Shown: in pieces, positions 22,670-30,650 of the stretch
How the letters are laid out: every line of letters starts with the position of its first letter
Numbering within the stretch: position 1 is the first letter of the stretch
Assembly: GCA_913053845.1 (NCBI GenBank)
Contig: CAJXGD010000022.1
Coordinates: 1 to 35,160 of the forward strand
Source of the DNA: an uncultured bacterium
GTDB lineage: Bacteria; Bipolaricaulota; Bipolaricaulia; RBG-16-55-9; DRJF01
DNA: 35,160 nucleotides
Direction of reading: 5' to 3'
The notes under the pieces: model-generated
What the model saw: only the letters and a program-made list of their open reading frames with translations
Database searches by the model: none
What the model was told of the DNA's origin: nothing
Program-made: the position numbers and the translations under genes

Positions 22670-24146
22670 TTTGCTCCACCAGCGGCCGATTGAGCTGTCC
22701 GGTTTCAATCAATCGAGCCGTCCGCTCCAGCCGTTTGGCCGTCTCCTCTCGGCCCAAAAAGGCCATGATCTCAAATAACCCCGGCCCGCGGGTTACGCCG
22801 GTCAGCACCACCCGACAGGGCTGTGCGGCCGCTTTGAGCGAGCTGCCCTGAGCGGCCAGCAGCGCCCGCACAGCCGGCTCCAACCGCTCTGGAGTGAATT
22901 CGCTCAGCTCGCCAAGTTCGGTGGCCAGAGCGCGCAACAGCGGCACCACATCCGGGGTCAGGAATTTTTTAACCTCCTGGGGGTCGAACTGCAGCCGCTC
23001 GGTCAATAGATAACCGGCAGATTCGGCCAGCTCCACCAGCGTATGGACGCGCTCCTTGAACAGCCCCACGACGGTCTGCAAGCGCTCGGCCGGCAGCGCC
23101 TGAGCCTCCTGGGTGCTCATGATCTCTTGCCGGACCAAAAATTCGCGCAGCAGCTCCCCCAGCCGCCCGGGATCGCCGTGCATGAGATAATGCTGGTTGA
23201 GCCAGAGCAGCTTCTCTTCATCGAAGACCGCCCCGCTGGCTCCCACCCGCTCCAGCGAGAACTTTTCGATCAGCTCCTCCCGCGAAAATATCTCCTGCTT
23301 ATCGTCATAGGCCCAACCCAGACGGGCGATGAAGTTTAGCAGCGCTTCGGGTAGGAAGCCTCCATCACGATAGCTCTTGAGGGAGGTCTCGATCTGGCTG
23401 CGGCGCTTGGAGAGCTTGTGCCGGCTCTGGTCCAAGACCATGGGCAGATGGGCGAATTGGGGCAAGCCGTAACCCAAAGCCCGATAGAGCTGAATCTGCT
23501 TGGGGGTGTTGTTCAGGTGCTCATCGCCGCGAATCACGTGGGTAATCTTGAGATCGGCATCATCAATTACCACCGCAAAGTTATAGGTCGGTCGCCCGTC
23601 GGAGCGCAGGATGATGAAGTCGTCGAACTCCGCATTGTCGAACTCCACCTGACCCTTGACCAGATCCTCCACCACCGTAACACCGCTCTCAGGGAACTTG
23701 AAGCGCAGCACCGGCCGGCGCCCCTCGGCGATCAGGCGCTTTTCATCATCTGGGCTTAGCCGGCGGCAACTCCGGTCATACCTGACTTGGCCCCCCTGGG
23801 CCAGCGCCCGGCGTCTCTTGGCCTCCAGCTCTTCAACCGTGCAGTAGCAATGATAAGCTCGGCCCGCGGCGAGCAAACGCTGGGCCGCTTGGCGATAGCG
23901 CTCCAGCCGCTCCATCTGGTAGTAGGGACCCTCGTCCCAATCCAGACCCAGCCAACGGAGTGTCTCCATGATCGCTTGGGCCGACTGGCGGCTTGAGCGC
24001 TCCGTATCGGTATCCTCGAAGCGTAACACGAACGTTCCACCGTGTTGCCGGGCGAAGAGCCAGTTGAAAAGCGCTGTGCGCGCCAGGCCGATATGAGGTG
24101 CGCCGGTAGGTGAGGGCGCAATGCGCACCCTAGCTCTATAACTCAT
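22626..24146 (-). CDS. gltX: Glutamyl-tRNA synthetase
   Basis: This is a class I synthetase of about 506 residues that charges tRNA-Glu (and possibly tRNA-Gln, if the non-discriminating pathway is used). The HIGH-type motif P-S-P-T-G-A-P-H-I-G lies at residues 11-20 and the KMSKS-type motif K-L-S-K-R at about 244-248. Between them are E-D-T-D-T-E-R-S-S and V-I-R-G-D-E-H-L-N-N-T-P. The anticodon-binding C-terminal domain is present. The start is the ATG at 24146, where the family N-terminus begins; 16 extra in-frame codons upstream are not conserved. It follows korC by 69 bases and overlaps the sigma-like gene, so that gene is probably transcribed with a housekeeping gene. Confidence 0.95.
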   Translation of the reverse strand: MSYRARVRIAPSPTGAPHIGLARTALFNWLFARQHGGTFVLRFEDTDTERSSRQSAQAIMETLRWLGLDWDEGPYYQMERLERYRQAAQRLLAAGRAYHCYCTVEELEAKRRRALAQGGQVRYDRSCRRLSPDDEKRLIAEGRRPVLRFKFPESGVTVVEDLVKGQVEFDNAEFDDFIILRSDGRPTYNFAVVIDDADLKITHVIRGDEHLNNTPKQIQLYRALGYGLPQFAHLPMVLDQSRHKLSKRRSQIETSLKSYRDGGFLPEALLNFIARLGWAYDDKQEIFSREELIEKFSLERVGASGAVFDEEKLLWLNQHYLMHGDPGRLGELLREFLVRQEIMSTQEAQALPAERLQTVVGLFKERVHTLVELAESAGYLLTERLQFDPQEVKKFLTPDVVPLLRALATELGELSEFTPERLEPAVRALLAAQGSSLKAAAQPCRVVLTGVTRGPGLFEIMAFLGREETAKRLERTARLIETGQLNRPLVEQNGGSRERPGGAGSA

Positions 24147-24215
24147 CGTTTTCCATCTCAAAGAAATGATAGGCGATCCGGAGCTGCCCGTCAATTGGGG
24201 TATCCGGCGCTTGGT

Positions 24216-24779
24216 CTAGCCGACCGCCTTGGCCTGGGGCCGGCCCAACCGGGCTCCAGCCTCAAGAGCGCTTGCGTTTAGCTCACGATACTTGGCCGGC
24301 ACGCGGCGCAGCACGGCCTCCTTGAGATGGGCCTCACTGACCAACCCCAACAGCCGATTGAGCGCTCCCAAGGCCACCACGTTGGATACCAATTTGTTGC
24401 CTAGTTCTTCGGCAGTGTGGATGATGGGCAGGGCATATATCTGTTGCGGATAGCTCTCCGACCGGCTCAGCGTCACGTAGAAATCGTCAACCAGGATCAA
24501 GCTCTTCTCCGGCATCTGCGAGCCATACTTGTCAAAGGCATCCTGTGAAATGCTGAGCAGGAAATCGGGCTCGCTCACTTCGGGATAAGCGATCGGTCGG
24601 CTGGAAAGAATGACTTCCGAGCGCGAGGCCCCCAAGCGGGCCTCCGGCCCATAGCTCTGCGTCTGGGCTACCCGATAGCCCTCCAAGAGGCCGGCCTCGG
24701 CCAGGATCACCCCGACGGTGATCAGCCCTTGGCCTCCTGAGCCTGAGAGCCGCAGTTGATAGGGATCTTGAGGTAACAT
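24216..24779 (-). CDS. korC: 2-oxoacid:ferredoxin oxidoreductase, gamma subunit
   Basis: The 187-residue gamma domain shows R-L-S-G-S-G-G-Q-G-L at residues 9-18 near its N-terminus, and later Y-G-P-E-A-R-L-G-A-S-R-S-E-V-I. Both are family hallmarks. It completes the KorDABC complex, which oxidises a 2-oxoacid (most likely 2-oxoglutarate) to the CoA ester while reducing ferredoxin, or runs in reverse. Its start touches the korB stop. Confidence 0.9.
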   Translation of the reverse strand: MLPQDPYQLRLSGSGGQGLITVGVILAEAGLLEGYRVAQTQSYGPEARLGASRSEVILSSRPIAYPEVSEPDFLLSISQDAFDKYGSQMPEKSLILVDDFYVTLSRSESYPQQIYALPIIHTAEELGNKLVSNVVALGALNRLLGLVSEAHLKEAVLRRVPAKYRELNASALEAGARLGRPQAKAVG

Positions 24780-25687
24780 TAAGCTACACCGGCTTTCTCT
24801 TGCTTGTCGTGAGTTTGCAAGCTCTGCTGCAGCTCCTGATAGCTCTGGGTGTATTCGGGGCGGTCCTCATTGCAGAAGATGCCGGTCAAGATCTTTCCCG
24901 CCAGCTCTTCAGGCAACATTCCCTTGGCTTGCTCCAAGGAGACCGTCTGGGCTCTGACCTGCTCCTCCCACCGGTGAAGCACCTCCGGCAGCTCTTCCAA
25001 GGGCAGGGTCTCGTCACGCAGGTGAAAGAGCATCTCATGCGGATCGCCCAGTCCGTTCATCCGCCCAAAGTAAGTCGGGCACTGGCAGAGCACCTCCACC
25101 AGCGAAAAGCCACGATGAGCCAAAGCGAGCTGGATAAAGCGCTTCATCTCCTGATCTTGATTGTCGAAGGTGGTCGTGCGGGCCACAAAGCTCGCCCCGG
25201 CGGCCAGGGCCAACTGGGCGATGTCGAAGGGCGGATCGATGTTTCCCGTGCGCGTCGTCGCCGTGCGCGCCCCCATGGGGGTGGTCGGTGCCAGTTGCCC
25301 CCCGGTCTGGCCATAGAGACCATTATTGAAGACCAACAGAGTCAGATCGATATTGCGCCGACAGGCGTGAATGAAGTGATTGCCCCCGATGCCGGACGCA
25401 TCGCCGTCACCGCTGGCCACGACGACGTGCAGCTCCGGGCGCGCCAGCTTGACCCCGGTGGCAAAGGCCAAGGCCCGCCCATGAGTGGTGTGCATGGTGT
25501 TGAAATCCAAGATGAAGGGCGTCCGACCCGAACAACCAATGCCTCCGATGACTGCCACCTCGTCCTTGGACCATCCCAGCTGGTCGACCGCCTGGATCAA
25601 CTCGCGCACGATCGTTCCATTGCCGCAGCCGGCACACCAGACGTGTGGCAGTTCTTCCCCGCGCAAGTAGCTCTCAACTCGTGGCAT
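24779..25687 (-). CDS. korB: 2-oxoacid:ferredoxin oxidoreductase, beta subunit
   Basis: The 302-residue thiamine-diphosphate-binding subunit shows W-C-A-G-C-G-N-G (Cys18, Cys21), G-C-S-G-R (Cys52), the TPP motif G-D-G-D-A (93-97), and Y-G-Q-T-G-G-Q-L-A-P-T-T-P near 125-137. The G-Q-x-x-P-T-T-P block favours the 2-oxoglutarate (Kor) branch over pyruvate. The start overlaps the korA end by 14 bases. The extra cysteines suggest a cluster-bearing or structural metal site. Confidence 0.92.
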   Translation of the reverse strand: MPRVESYLRGEELPHVWCAGCGNGTIVRELIQAVDQLGWSKDEVAVIGGIGCSGRTPFILDFNTMHTTHGRALAFATGVKLARPELHVVVASGDGDASGIGGNHFIHACRRNIDLTLLVFNNGLYGQTGGQLAPTTPMGARTATTRTGNIDPPFDIAQLALAAGASFVARTTTFDNQDQEMKRFIQLALAHRGFSLVEVLCQCPTYFGRMNGLGDPHEMLFHLRDETLPLEELPEVLHRWEEQVRAQTVSLEQAKGMLPEELAGKILTGIFCNEDRPEYTQSYQELQQSLQTHDKQEKAGVA

Positions 25688-26840
25688 GAGCTGCCCTCCT
25701 TTGACGCTTGCTCTCGGCGCTAGGCCCCGCTTGCTCCGTGATCGCTTCGGCGATCTGCTCCGGGGTGATCAGGTAGCCGTCCACCCGCCCCAGCCGCGCC
25801 ACCGGGACCTGACCGGCCAGGATCCGCTCCACTTCGAGCACTAGCTGTCCCAGGTTGAGCTCCGGCACGAGCACCCGCTTGATTTGGCCGCCCTGAATCG
25901 CTCCGCGCAGCAGCTCAGCCGGGAAGGGCCAGAGGGTGCGCAGCTCCAGCAGGCCTGCGACCAAACCCTCCGCGGCCAGCAACTGGACTGCCCGCCGAGC
26001 GGCGCGCACGGTGATGCCATAGGCCACGATCAGGGTTTCGGCGTCATCGGGAATCTCCTCAGAGTAGCGCGCCATGGTCATCGTCTGCCCCTCGATGCGC
26101 TCCATCAGCGCCCGCAAGCCCGCAGCGGCCTGAGCCCCTCGGGCGACGAAGCCCTGCTTGTCATGGGCCATCCCGGTGACATTGAAGCGTTTACCACCGC
26201 CCAAGGGCAAGAAGCCATGTCCCCCAAAAGGCGCGAAGGCCTCCGGCGAAGAGGGCGGCTCGCGATCAATGACCTCTAGCTCGCCGGGCTCTGGCCAATA
26301 AATATCTTCACGCAGGTGCGAGAGCACCTCATCGAGCAACAGGATCACCGGGACGCGGTAGCGCTCGGCGAAGTTGAAGGCCTCTACCGTCATCTCGAAG
26401 GTATCGCGCACCCCTGAAGCGGTCAGCACGATCACCGGATGATCCCCATGCGTTCCCCAGCGGGCCTGCATCAGGTCAGCCTGGGAGGTCTTGGTAGGTT
26501 GGCCGGTGCTGGGGCCCCAGCGCTGGGAATCTACGATCACACAGGGCGTCTCGGTGATGGCCGCATAGCCGATCCCCTCCTGCATGAGTGAAAAGCCCGG
26601 TCCGGAGGTGGCGGTCATCGTCTTGGCTCCGGCCCAGGCGGCCCCGATGATCGCCGAGATCGAAGCGATCTCATCCTCCATCTGGATGAAGACCCGGCCC
26701 TGCCGGGGCATCTCCCGGGCCATGATCTCCAGGATCTCGGTGGCCGGGGTGATGGGGTAACCGGCATAGAAGTCACAGCCCGCATAGAGTCCACCCTGCG
26801 CGCAGGCCTCATTGCCTTGTACCAGCCTGCGCTTCTTCAT
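25674..26840 (-). CDS. korA: 2-oxoacid:ferredoxin oxidoreductase, alpha subunit
   Basis: The 388-residue alpha subunit shows G-N-E-A-C-A-Q-G-G at the N-terminus, G-Y-P-I-T-P-A-T-E-I near residue 29, T-S-G-P-G-F-S-L-M near 80, and W-G-P-S-T-G-Q-P-T-K near 117. These form the pyrimidine-side TPP pocket and the CoA-binding region. The second half carries the swivel domain. It overlaps korD by four bases. In the KorDABC order the operon starts from the ferredoxin gene. Confidence 0.93.
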   Translation of the reverse strand: MKKRRLVQGNEACAQGGLYAGCDFYAGYPITPATEILEIMAREMPRQGRVFIQMEDEIASISAIIGAAWAGAKTMTATSGPGFSLMQEGIGYAAITETPCVIVDSQRWGPSTGQPTKTSQADLMQARWGTHGDHPVIVLTASGVRDTFEMTVEAFNFAERYRVPVILLLDEVLSHLREDIYWPEPGELEVIDREPPSSPEAFAPFGGHGFLPLGGGKRFNVTGMAHDKQGFVARGAQAAAGLRALMERIEGQTMTMARYSEEIPDDAETLIVAYGITVRAARRAVQLLAAEGLVAGLLELRTLWPFPAELLRGAIQGGQIKRVLVPELNLGQLVLEVERILAGQVPVARLGRVDGYLITPEQIAEAITEQAGPSAESKRQRRAAHATS

Positions 26841-27070
26841 CGCGCCACCTCAGCTAGCACGACCGGCTTCTCCAACCAGATCGCAAAATCGGGACAACGC
26901 AGCTCGCAGAGCCCACAGAAAATACAGTCTTCCAGCTTTACAATTACCACTTTGTCCCGCTCATTCAGTGCCAGCACCTGACGGGGACAGCTCTCCACGC
27001 AGAGCTCACAACCCTTGCAACGATGAGATTCCAGCACCAGGGCCCAGTCACCCTGAGGATAACGTTCCAT
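26837..27070 (-). CDS. korD: Two-cluster 4Fe-4S ferredoxin subunit
   Basis: This is a 77-residue ferredoxin with two complete 4Fe-4S motifs: C-K-G-C-E-L-C-V-E-S-C-P (Cys18, 21, 24, 28) and C-I-F-C-G-L-C-E-L-R-C-P (Cys49, 52, 55, 59). It passes electrons from the oxidoreductase to free ferredoxin. The ATG at 27070 is chosen because GGGAG lies 9 bases upstream; a longer in-frame start at 27169 has no such site and adds residues outside the ferredoxin domain. It is the first gene of the kor operon. Confidence 0.9.
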   Translation of the reverse strand: MERYPQGDWALVLESHRCKGCELCVESCPRQVLALNERDKVVIVKLEDCIFCGLCELRCPDFAIWLEKPVVLAEVAR

Positions 27071-27168
27071 GACTATCTGCTCCCTTCGGCGATAGCTTGG
27101 GCCTACCTGTTCTTGCCAAGCAAAGCTCAGCTCAGGGGCAAGATAGCATAGCTCAGCAGTTGTCACCA

Positions 27169-27217
27169 TGATCTAGGTCATATTTGTCCCTGCTCTAGCT
27201 CATAGACCAGGCTAGAG
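27169..27217. promoter_or_regulatory. 22-bp-spaced CTAG repeats plus inverted copy, candidate operator
   Basis: TGATCTAGGTCATA (27169-27182) recurs 22 bp later as TGCTCTAGCTCATA (27191-27204), with 12 of 14 bases identical. An inverted CTCTAGC/GCTAGAG pair (27193-27199 and 27211-27217) adds a third copy of the core in reverse. The cluster lies in the 250-bp divergent region between korD (start 27070) and the aminopeptidase gene (start 27323), so it could control either. Confidence 0.45.
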
Positions 27218-27285
27218 TGGCATCCTAACTGCCAGTTGGCCTACTGACCGCCCGACCGGCGGGCCTGAGGCGTGGAGCCCCACTG

Positions 27286-27314
27286 TTGACTTCCTTCCGG
27301 CCAGGGGCTATATT
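27286..27314 (+). promoter_or_regulatory. Promoter giving a probably leaderless aminopeptidase mRNA
   Basis: TTGACT (27286-27291), 17-base spacer, TATATT (27309-27314). The ATG at 27323 is only 9 bases beyond the -10 box, so transcription would begin at or within a couple of bases of the start codon. AGGGG and CCCCT (27303-27307, 27315-27319) flank the -10 box as an inverted repeat. Confidence 0.6.
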
Positions 27315-27322
27315 CCCCTGCG

Positions 27323-28435
27323 ATGAGCGTCTACCGGAGTCGCCGAGCGAGATTGCGGAAGCAGCTTCAAGACGAAGGTCTGGCCTGCGCGGTGATCATG
27401 CCCGGCCCCAATCTGAGATACCTGACCGGCTTGCAGATGCACAGCAGCGAGCGGATGGCCCTGGCCTTCTTCTCAGCGCAGCAGGACCAAGAGCCCACCT
27501 TGCTCCTGCCGGCACTGGAGCGCCCCCAGGCCGAGGCCCAACTGCAGGATGCCGCCCGCTTCTACGCCTATGAAGACGTTCAGGGCCCTCAGGCGGCGCT
27601 AGGCCGGATCGCCCAGGAGCTAGAATTGGCCGGCGGGCGCTTGGGCATCGAATACCACCAACTGCGTGCCCTGGAGCTGCGCGCCATCGAAGCGGTCGCA
27701 CCAGGCTGTCAAACGGTCTCGCTGGAAGCGCTCCTGGCCCGGCTGCGCTCCATTAAAGACCCGGAGGAACTGGCAGCCCTCAGGCGGGCCATCGCCCTCA
27801 CCGAAGAGCTTTTAGATCGGACTATCAAGAGCATCCGGCCCGGTCAGAGTGAGCGGGAGGTGGCCAGATATTTCCTCCGCGCCCTGCTGGAGTCCGAGGC
27901 CGAAGCGCCCTCGTTTACGCCCATCGTGGTCTCCGGACCCAACGGCGGCTCACCCCACGCCCTGCCCTCCGAGCGCCGCCTGCAGCCCGGTGACCTGATC
28001 ACCCTCGACGTGGGAGCCAGCCTGGAGGGCTATCCCGGCGACATCACCCGCTGTGTGGCTTTGGGCGAGCTTGAGCCGGAGTTGGCAAAAATCTATCAGC
28101 TCGTGCTAGCGGCCAACAGCGCCGGTCGCCAGGCCTGCCGGCCCGGAACGCCGGCTGAGACTGTAGACCGGGCGGCGCGCCAGGTGATCGAACAGGCCGG
28201 TTATGGGCAATATTTCATCCATCGCACCGGACACGGGCTGGGCTTGGAAGTCCATGAGCCGCCCTTCATCATCGCCGGCAACCCTCAGCCGCTGCAACCG
28301 GGGATGACCTTCACCGTCGAGCCGGGAATCTACCTGCCAGGTCGAGGGGGAGCGCGCGTAGAAGACGATATACTAATTACCGATAATGGCGCCGAGACGC
28401 TGACCCGTTTTCCCAGAGAGCTGATTCACTTGTGA
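27323..28435 (+). CDS. M24 family Xaa-Pro aminopeptidase/dipeptidase
   Basis: This 370-residue metallopeptidase removes residues next to proline. An N-terminal creatinase-like domain (about 1-130) precedes the pita-bread catalytic domain. All five metal ligands are visible: two aspartates in L-D-V-G-A-S-L-E-G-Y-P-G-D-I-T-R (about 228 and 239), the His in H-R-T-G-H-G-L-G, the Glu in T-V-E-P-G-I-Y, and the Glu in A-R-V-E-D-D. No ribosome site precedes the ATG, and the promoter position implies a leaderless transcript. The stop overlaps the start of the FAD-subunit gene. Confidence 0.92.
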   Translation: MSVYRSRRARLRKQLQDEGLACAVIMPGPNLRYLTGLQMHSSERMALAFFSAQQDQEPTLLLPALERPQAEAQLQDAARFYAYEDVQGPQAALGRIAQELELAGGRLGIEYHQLRALELRAIEAVAPGCQTVSLEALLARLRSIKDPEELAALRRAIALTEELLDRTIKSIRPGQSEREVARYFLRALLESEAEAPSFTPIVVSGPNGGSPHALPSERRLQPGDLITLDVGASLEGYPGDITRCVALGELEPELAKIYQLVLAANSAGRQACRPGTPAETVDRAARQVIEQAGYGQYFIHRTGHGLGLEVHEPPFIIAGNPQPLQPGMTFTVEPGIYLPGRGGARVEDDILITDNGAETLTRFPRELIHL

Positions 28436-29415
28436 AGAACTTCGAGCACGTCAGCGTCGCCAATCTGGCCCAGGCGATCCAGTGGCTGGATGACGATGCC
28501 AAGCCGATCGCCGGGGGGACCGACCTGTTGGCGGAGATGAAGGAAGGGATCATCTCGCCCCGGCGGCTGGTCAACCTGAAGACTATCCCCAGCTTGTCGC
28601 AGATCGAATATGACCGACGGGAGGGGCTGCGGCTGGGGGCACTGGTCAGCCTGGCCCAACTGGAAGAGCATCCGCTCATCGGCGAAAAATATCCGGCCTT
28701 GGCTCAGGCGGCCGCCCTGGCCGCCTCGCCGCAACTGCGCCAGATGGGCACCCTCGGCGGCAATCTCTCTCAGAGCCCTCGCTGCTGGTACTATCGCAAC
28801 GCGCTTTTCCCCTGCTGGCTCAAGGGTGGCCAGAGCTGCTTTGCCGTCGATGGGGAGAACGCTTACCATGCCATTTTAGGGGGAGAACCCTGCCATTCGG
28901 TCCACCCTTCGGACCTGGCGCCGGCGCTAATCGCGCTAAATGCTCAAGTCCGAGTGGTCGGGCCGGAGCTGGACGGCAGCTTAGCCCTGGAAGAGCTCTA
29001 CCGGCGGCCCTCCGAGGCCCATCGCCGGGCGACCATCTTGGGGCCGCGCGAGCTGATCGCCGAGCTCTCCCTGCCTGCGCCGGCTGCGGGCAGTCGCAGC
29101 GTTTACCTCAAGGTGATGGACCGCGCGGTCTGGACCTTCGCCCTGGTGGGTGTGGCTGCGGCCCTGCAACTGGACGAAGGGGGTCGGGTGGAGCGAGCGC
29201 GGCTGGTCTTGGGCGGTGTGGCGCCCATCCCCTGGCGGGCCCAGGCCGCCGAAGAAATTTTGCAAGGTGAGCAGCTAAGCGCTGAGTTGGCTCAGGCAGC
29301 GGCCGAGGCAGCGCTAGCCAATGCCGAGCCCTTGCGGGACAACGGCTACAAGGTCAAATTGGCTCAAGAGTTGGTGCGACGAGCGCTGTTGCAGTTGGGC
29401 GATCAAGAGACATAG
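28432..29415 (+). CDS. Xanthine dehydrogenase family FAD-binding subunit (orphan)
   Basis: This is the 327-residue medium subunit of a molybdenum hydroxylase. FAD-binding motifs are P-I-A-G-G-T-D-L-L near residue 25 and M-G-T-L-G-G-N-L-S near 105. A cysteine-containing stretch (R-C-W-Y-Y-R, then P-C-W-L and S-C-F-A-V-D-G-E-N) resembles YagS/HcrB-like subunits, where an iron-sulfur cluster can bind. The start is a GTG overlapping the aminopeptidase stop. Neither the 2Fe-2S subunit nor the molybdopterin subunit is present here, so its partners must be elsewhere or it works differently. Confidence 0.85.
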   Translation: MKNFEHVSVANLAQAIQWLDDDAKPIAGGTDLLAEMKEGIISPRRLVNLKTIPSLSQIEYDRREGLRLGALVSLAQLEEHPLIGEKYPALAQAAALAASPQLRQMGTLGGNLSQSPRCWYYRNALFPCWLKGGQSCFAVDGENAYHAILGGEPCHSVHPSDLAPALIALNAQVRVVGPELDGSLALEELYRRPSEAHRRATILGPRELIAELSLPAPAAGSRSVYLKVMDRAVWTFALVGVAAALQLDEGGRVERARLVLGGVAPIPWRAQAAEEILQGEQLSAELAQAAAEAALANAEPLRDNGYKVKLAQELVRRALLQLGDQET

Positions 29416-29427
29416 TAGAATATAAGT

Positions 29428-29503
29428 TGGCTCCTCGGGCTGGACTCGAACCAGCAACCTATCGGTTAACAGCCGATCGCTCTGCCAATTGAGCTACCGA
29501 GGA
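29428..29503 (-). tRNA. tRNA-Asn(GTT), CCA encoded
   Basis: The minus-strand sequence folds as a cloverleaf. A perfect 7-bp acceptor stem pairs 29497-29503 with 29432-29438. The D-arm is GCTC...GAGC. The anticodon stem is ATCGG/CCGAT around loop CTGTTAA with anticodon GTT. The T-arm is GCTGG/CCAGC with TTCGAGT. The discriminator is G, and CCA is encoded at 29430-29428. It lies 28 bases after dinB on the same strand, converging with the FAD-subunit gene. Confidence 0.95.
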
Positions 29504-29531
29504 ATCGCCGTCATTATAGCGCTCGAAGTTG

Positions 29532-30641
29532 CTATTGTCCAACGCCGGAGTTTGTCCGAATAGAGCGCTCCTGCTCGAAAAGCGCCAGTTGACCTGTGCC
29601 GGACAGCCTGAGATTGGATACGCCCACCCCCAACAGGCGCACCCCCAGCGAGAGCGTCACCTTCGTCTCAAAGAGCAGCTCAATCTCGCGCTGCAACGCC
29701 TTCGTGCTGGATATCGGCAGCGGCAGCGTGTGGCTGCGGGTGATCGTCTCAAAGTCGGCAAAACGGACTTTGAGCTGGACCGTGCGTCCCTCTAGTTTTG
29801 CCTGGCGCAGGTCACGCGCCACCTGCTCAGCTAGCCGCGATAACACTCGCTTGAGCATCGTCGGATCGGTTAGATCGTCAGCAAAGGTGGTCTCACGACT
29901 GACCGACTTGGTCTCGCGTTTCGGCCGGACCGGCCGATCGTCGCAACCTCGCGCCAGCCGGTATAGCTGCGCGCCCTGAACGCCGAAGCGGCGAACCAGC
30001 TCCGCCTGTGATAGTTTTTGCAGCTCGCCGATGGTGCGTGAGCCCAGCGCGAGCAGCTTCCTTTCCGTGGCCGGACCCACGCCCCAGAGCCGCTTGACCG
30101 GTAGGGCGGGCAGGATCTCCCGAGCCTTGCGGCGATCTATCACCAGCAAACCGTCAGGCTTGCCCAATTGTGAGCCCAACTTGGCCAGGAATTTGTTGCC
30201 TGAGACTCCCACCGAGCAGGGCAGTGCCACCTGCTGACGGATCTTCGCTTTGAGCTGGCCTGCCAGTTTGGCGGCCGAATCCCATGAGAGCTCGGCCCTC
30301 AGCTCTAAAAACGCCTCATCGAGGGCCAGCGGCTCGACTAAGGGTGTGTACTCGAGGAAGATAGCTCGTATCTGTCGCGATATATCTCGGTAGTGCGCAA
30401 AACGTGGTTGAACCAGCACGGCCTGGGGACAGCGTCGCAAGGCCTGGGCGATGGGCATAGCGCTGTGCAGGCCAAACTCGCGCGCCTGATAGGAGGCGGC
30501 GGCCACAACCCCGCGCCGCGGTGATCCGCCCACGATGACCGGCCGGCCGCTGAGTTCTGGTCGGTCGCGTTGCTCGACAGAAGCGTAGAACGCATCCATG
30601 TCCACGTGCAAGATCCGCCGCCGAGCTGGAACGCTTGCCAA
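29532..30641 (-). CDS. dinB: DNA polymerase IV (Y-family)
   Basis: This is a 369-residue translesion polymerase. The catalytic motif H-V-D-M-D-A-F-Y-A-S-V-E is at residues 12-23 (Asp14), and the second motif A-L-D-E-A-F has Asp108/Glu109. The thumb, palm and little-finger regions are complete. Near the C-terminus Q-L-A-L-F (followed by E-Q) fits the sliding-clamp-binding motif. The start is a TTG at 30641, supported by GGAGGG 5 bases upstream. A tRNA-Asn gene follows in the same direction. No LexA-type operator was recognised upstream. Confidence 0.93.
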   Translation of the reverse strand: MASVPARRRILHVDMDAFYASVEQRDRPELSGRPVIVGGSPRRGVVAAASYQAREFGLHSAMPIAQALRRCPQAVLVQPRFAHYRDISRQIRAIFLEYTPLVEPLALDEAFLELRAELSWDSAAKLAGQLKAKIRQQVALPCSVGVSGNKFLAKLGSQLGKPDGLLVIDRRKAREILPALPVKRLWGVGPATERKLLALGSRTIGELQKLSQAELVRRFGVQGAQLYRLARGCDDRPVRPKRETKSVSRETTFADDLTDPTMLKRVLSRLAEQVARDLRQAKLEGRTVQLKVRFADFETITRSHTLPLPISSTKALQREIELLFETKVTLSLGVRLLGVGVSNLRLSGTGQLALFEQERSIRTNSGVGQ

Positions 30642-30650
30642 CGGTCCCTC

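Noticed and set aside
24800-25723. Long plus-strand open frame opposite korB
   Set aside because: It is a shadow of korB on the other strand; it has low-complexity composition, no ribosome site and no domain, while korB has all its motifs.
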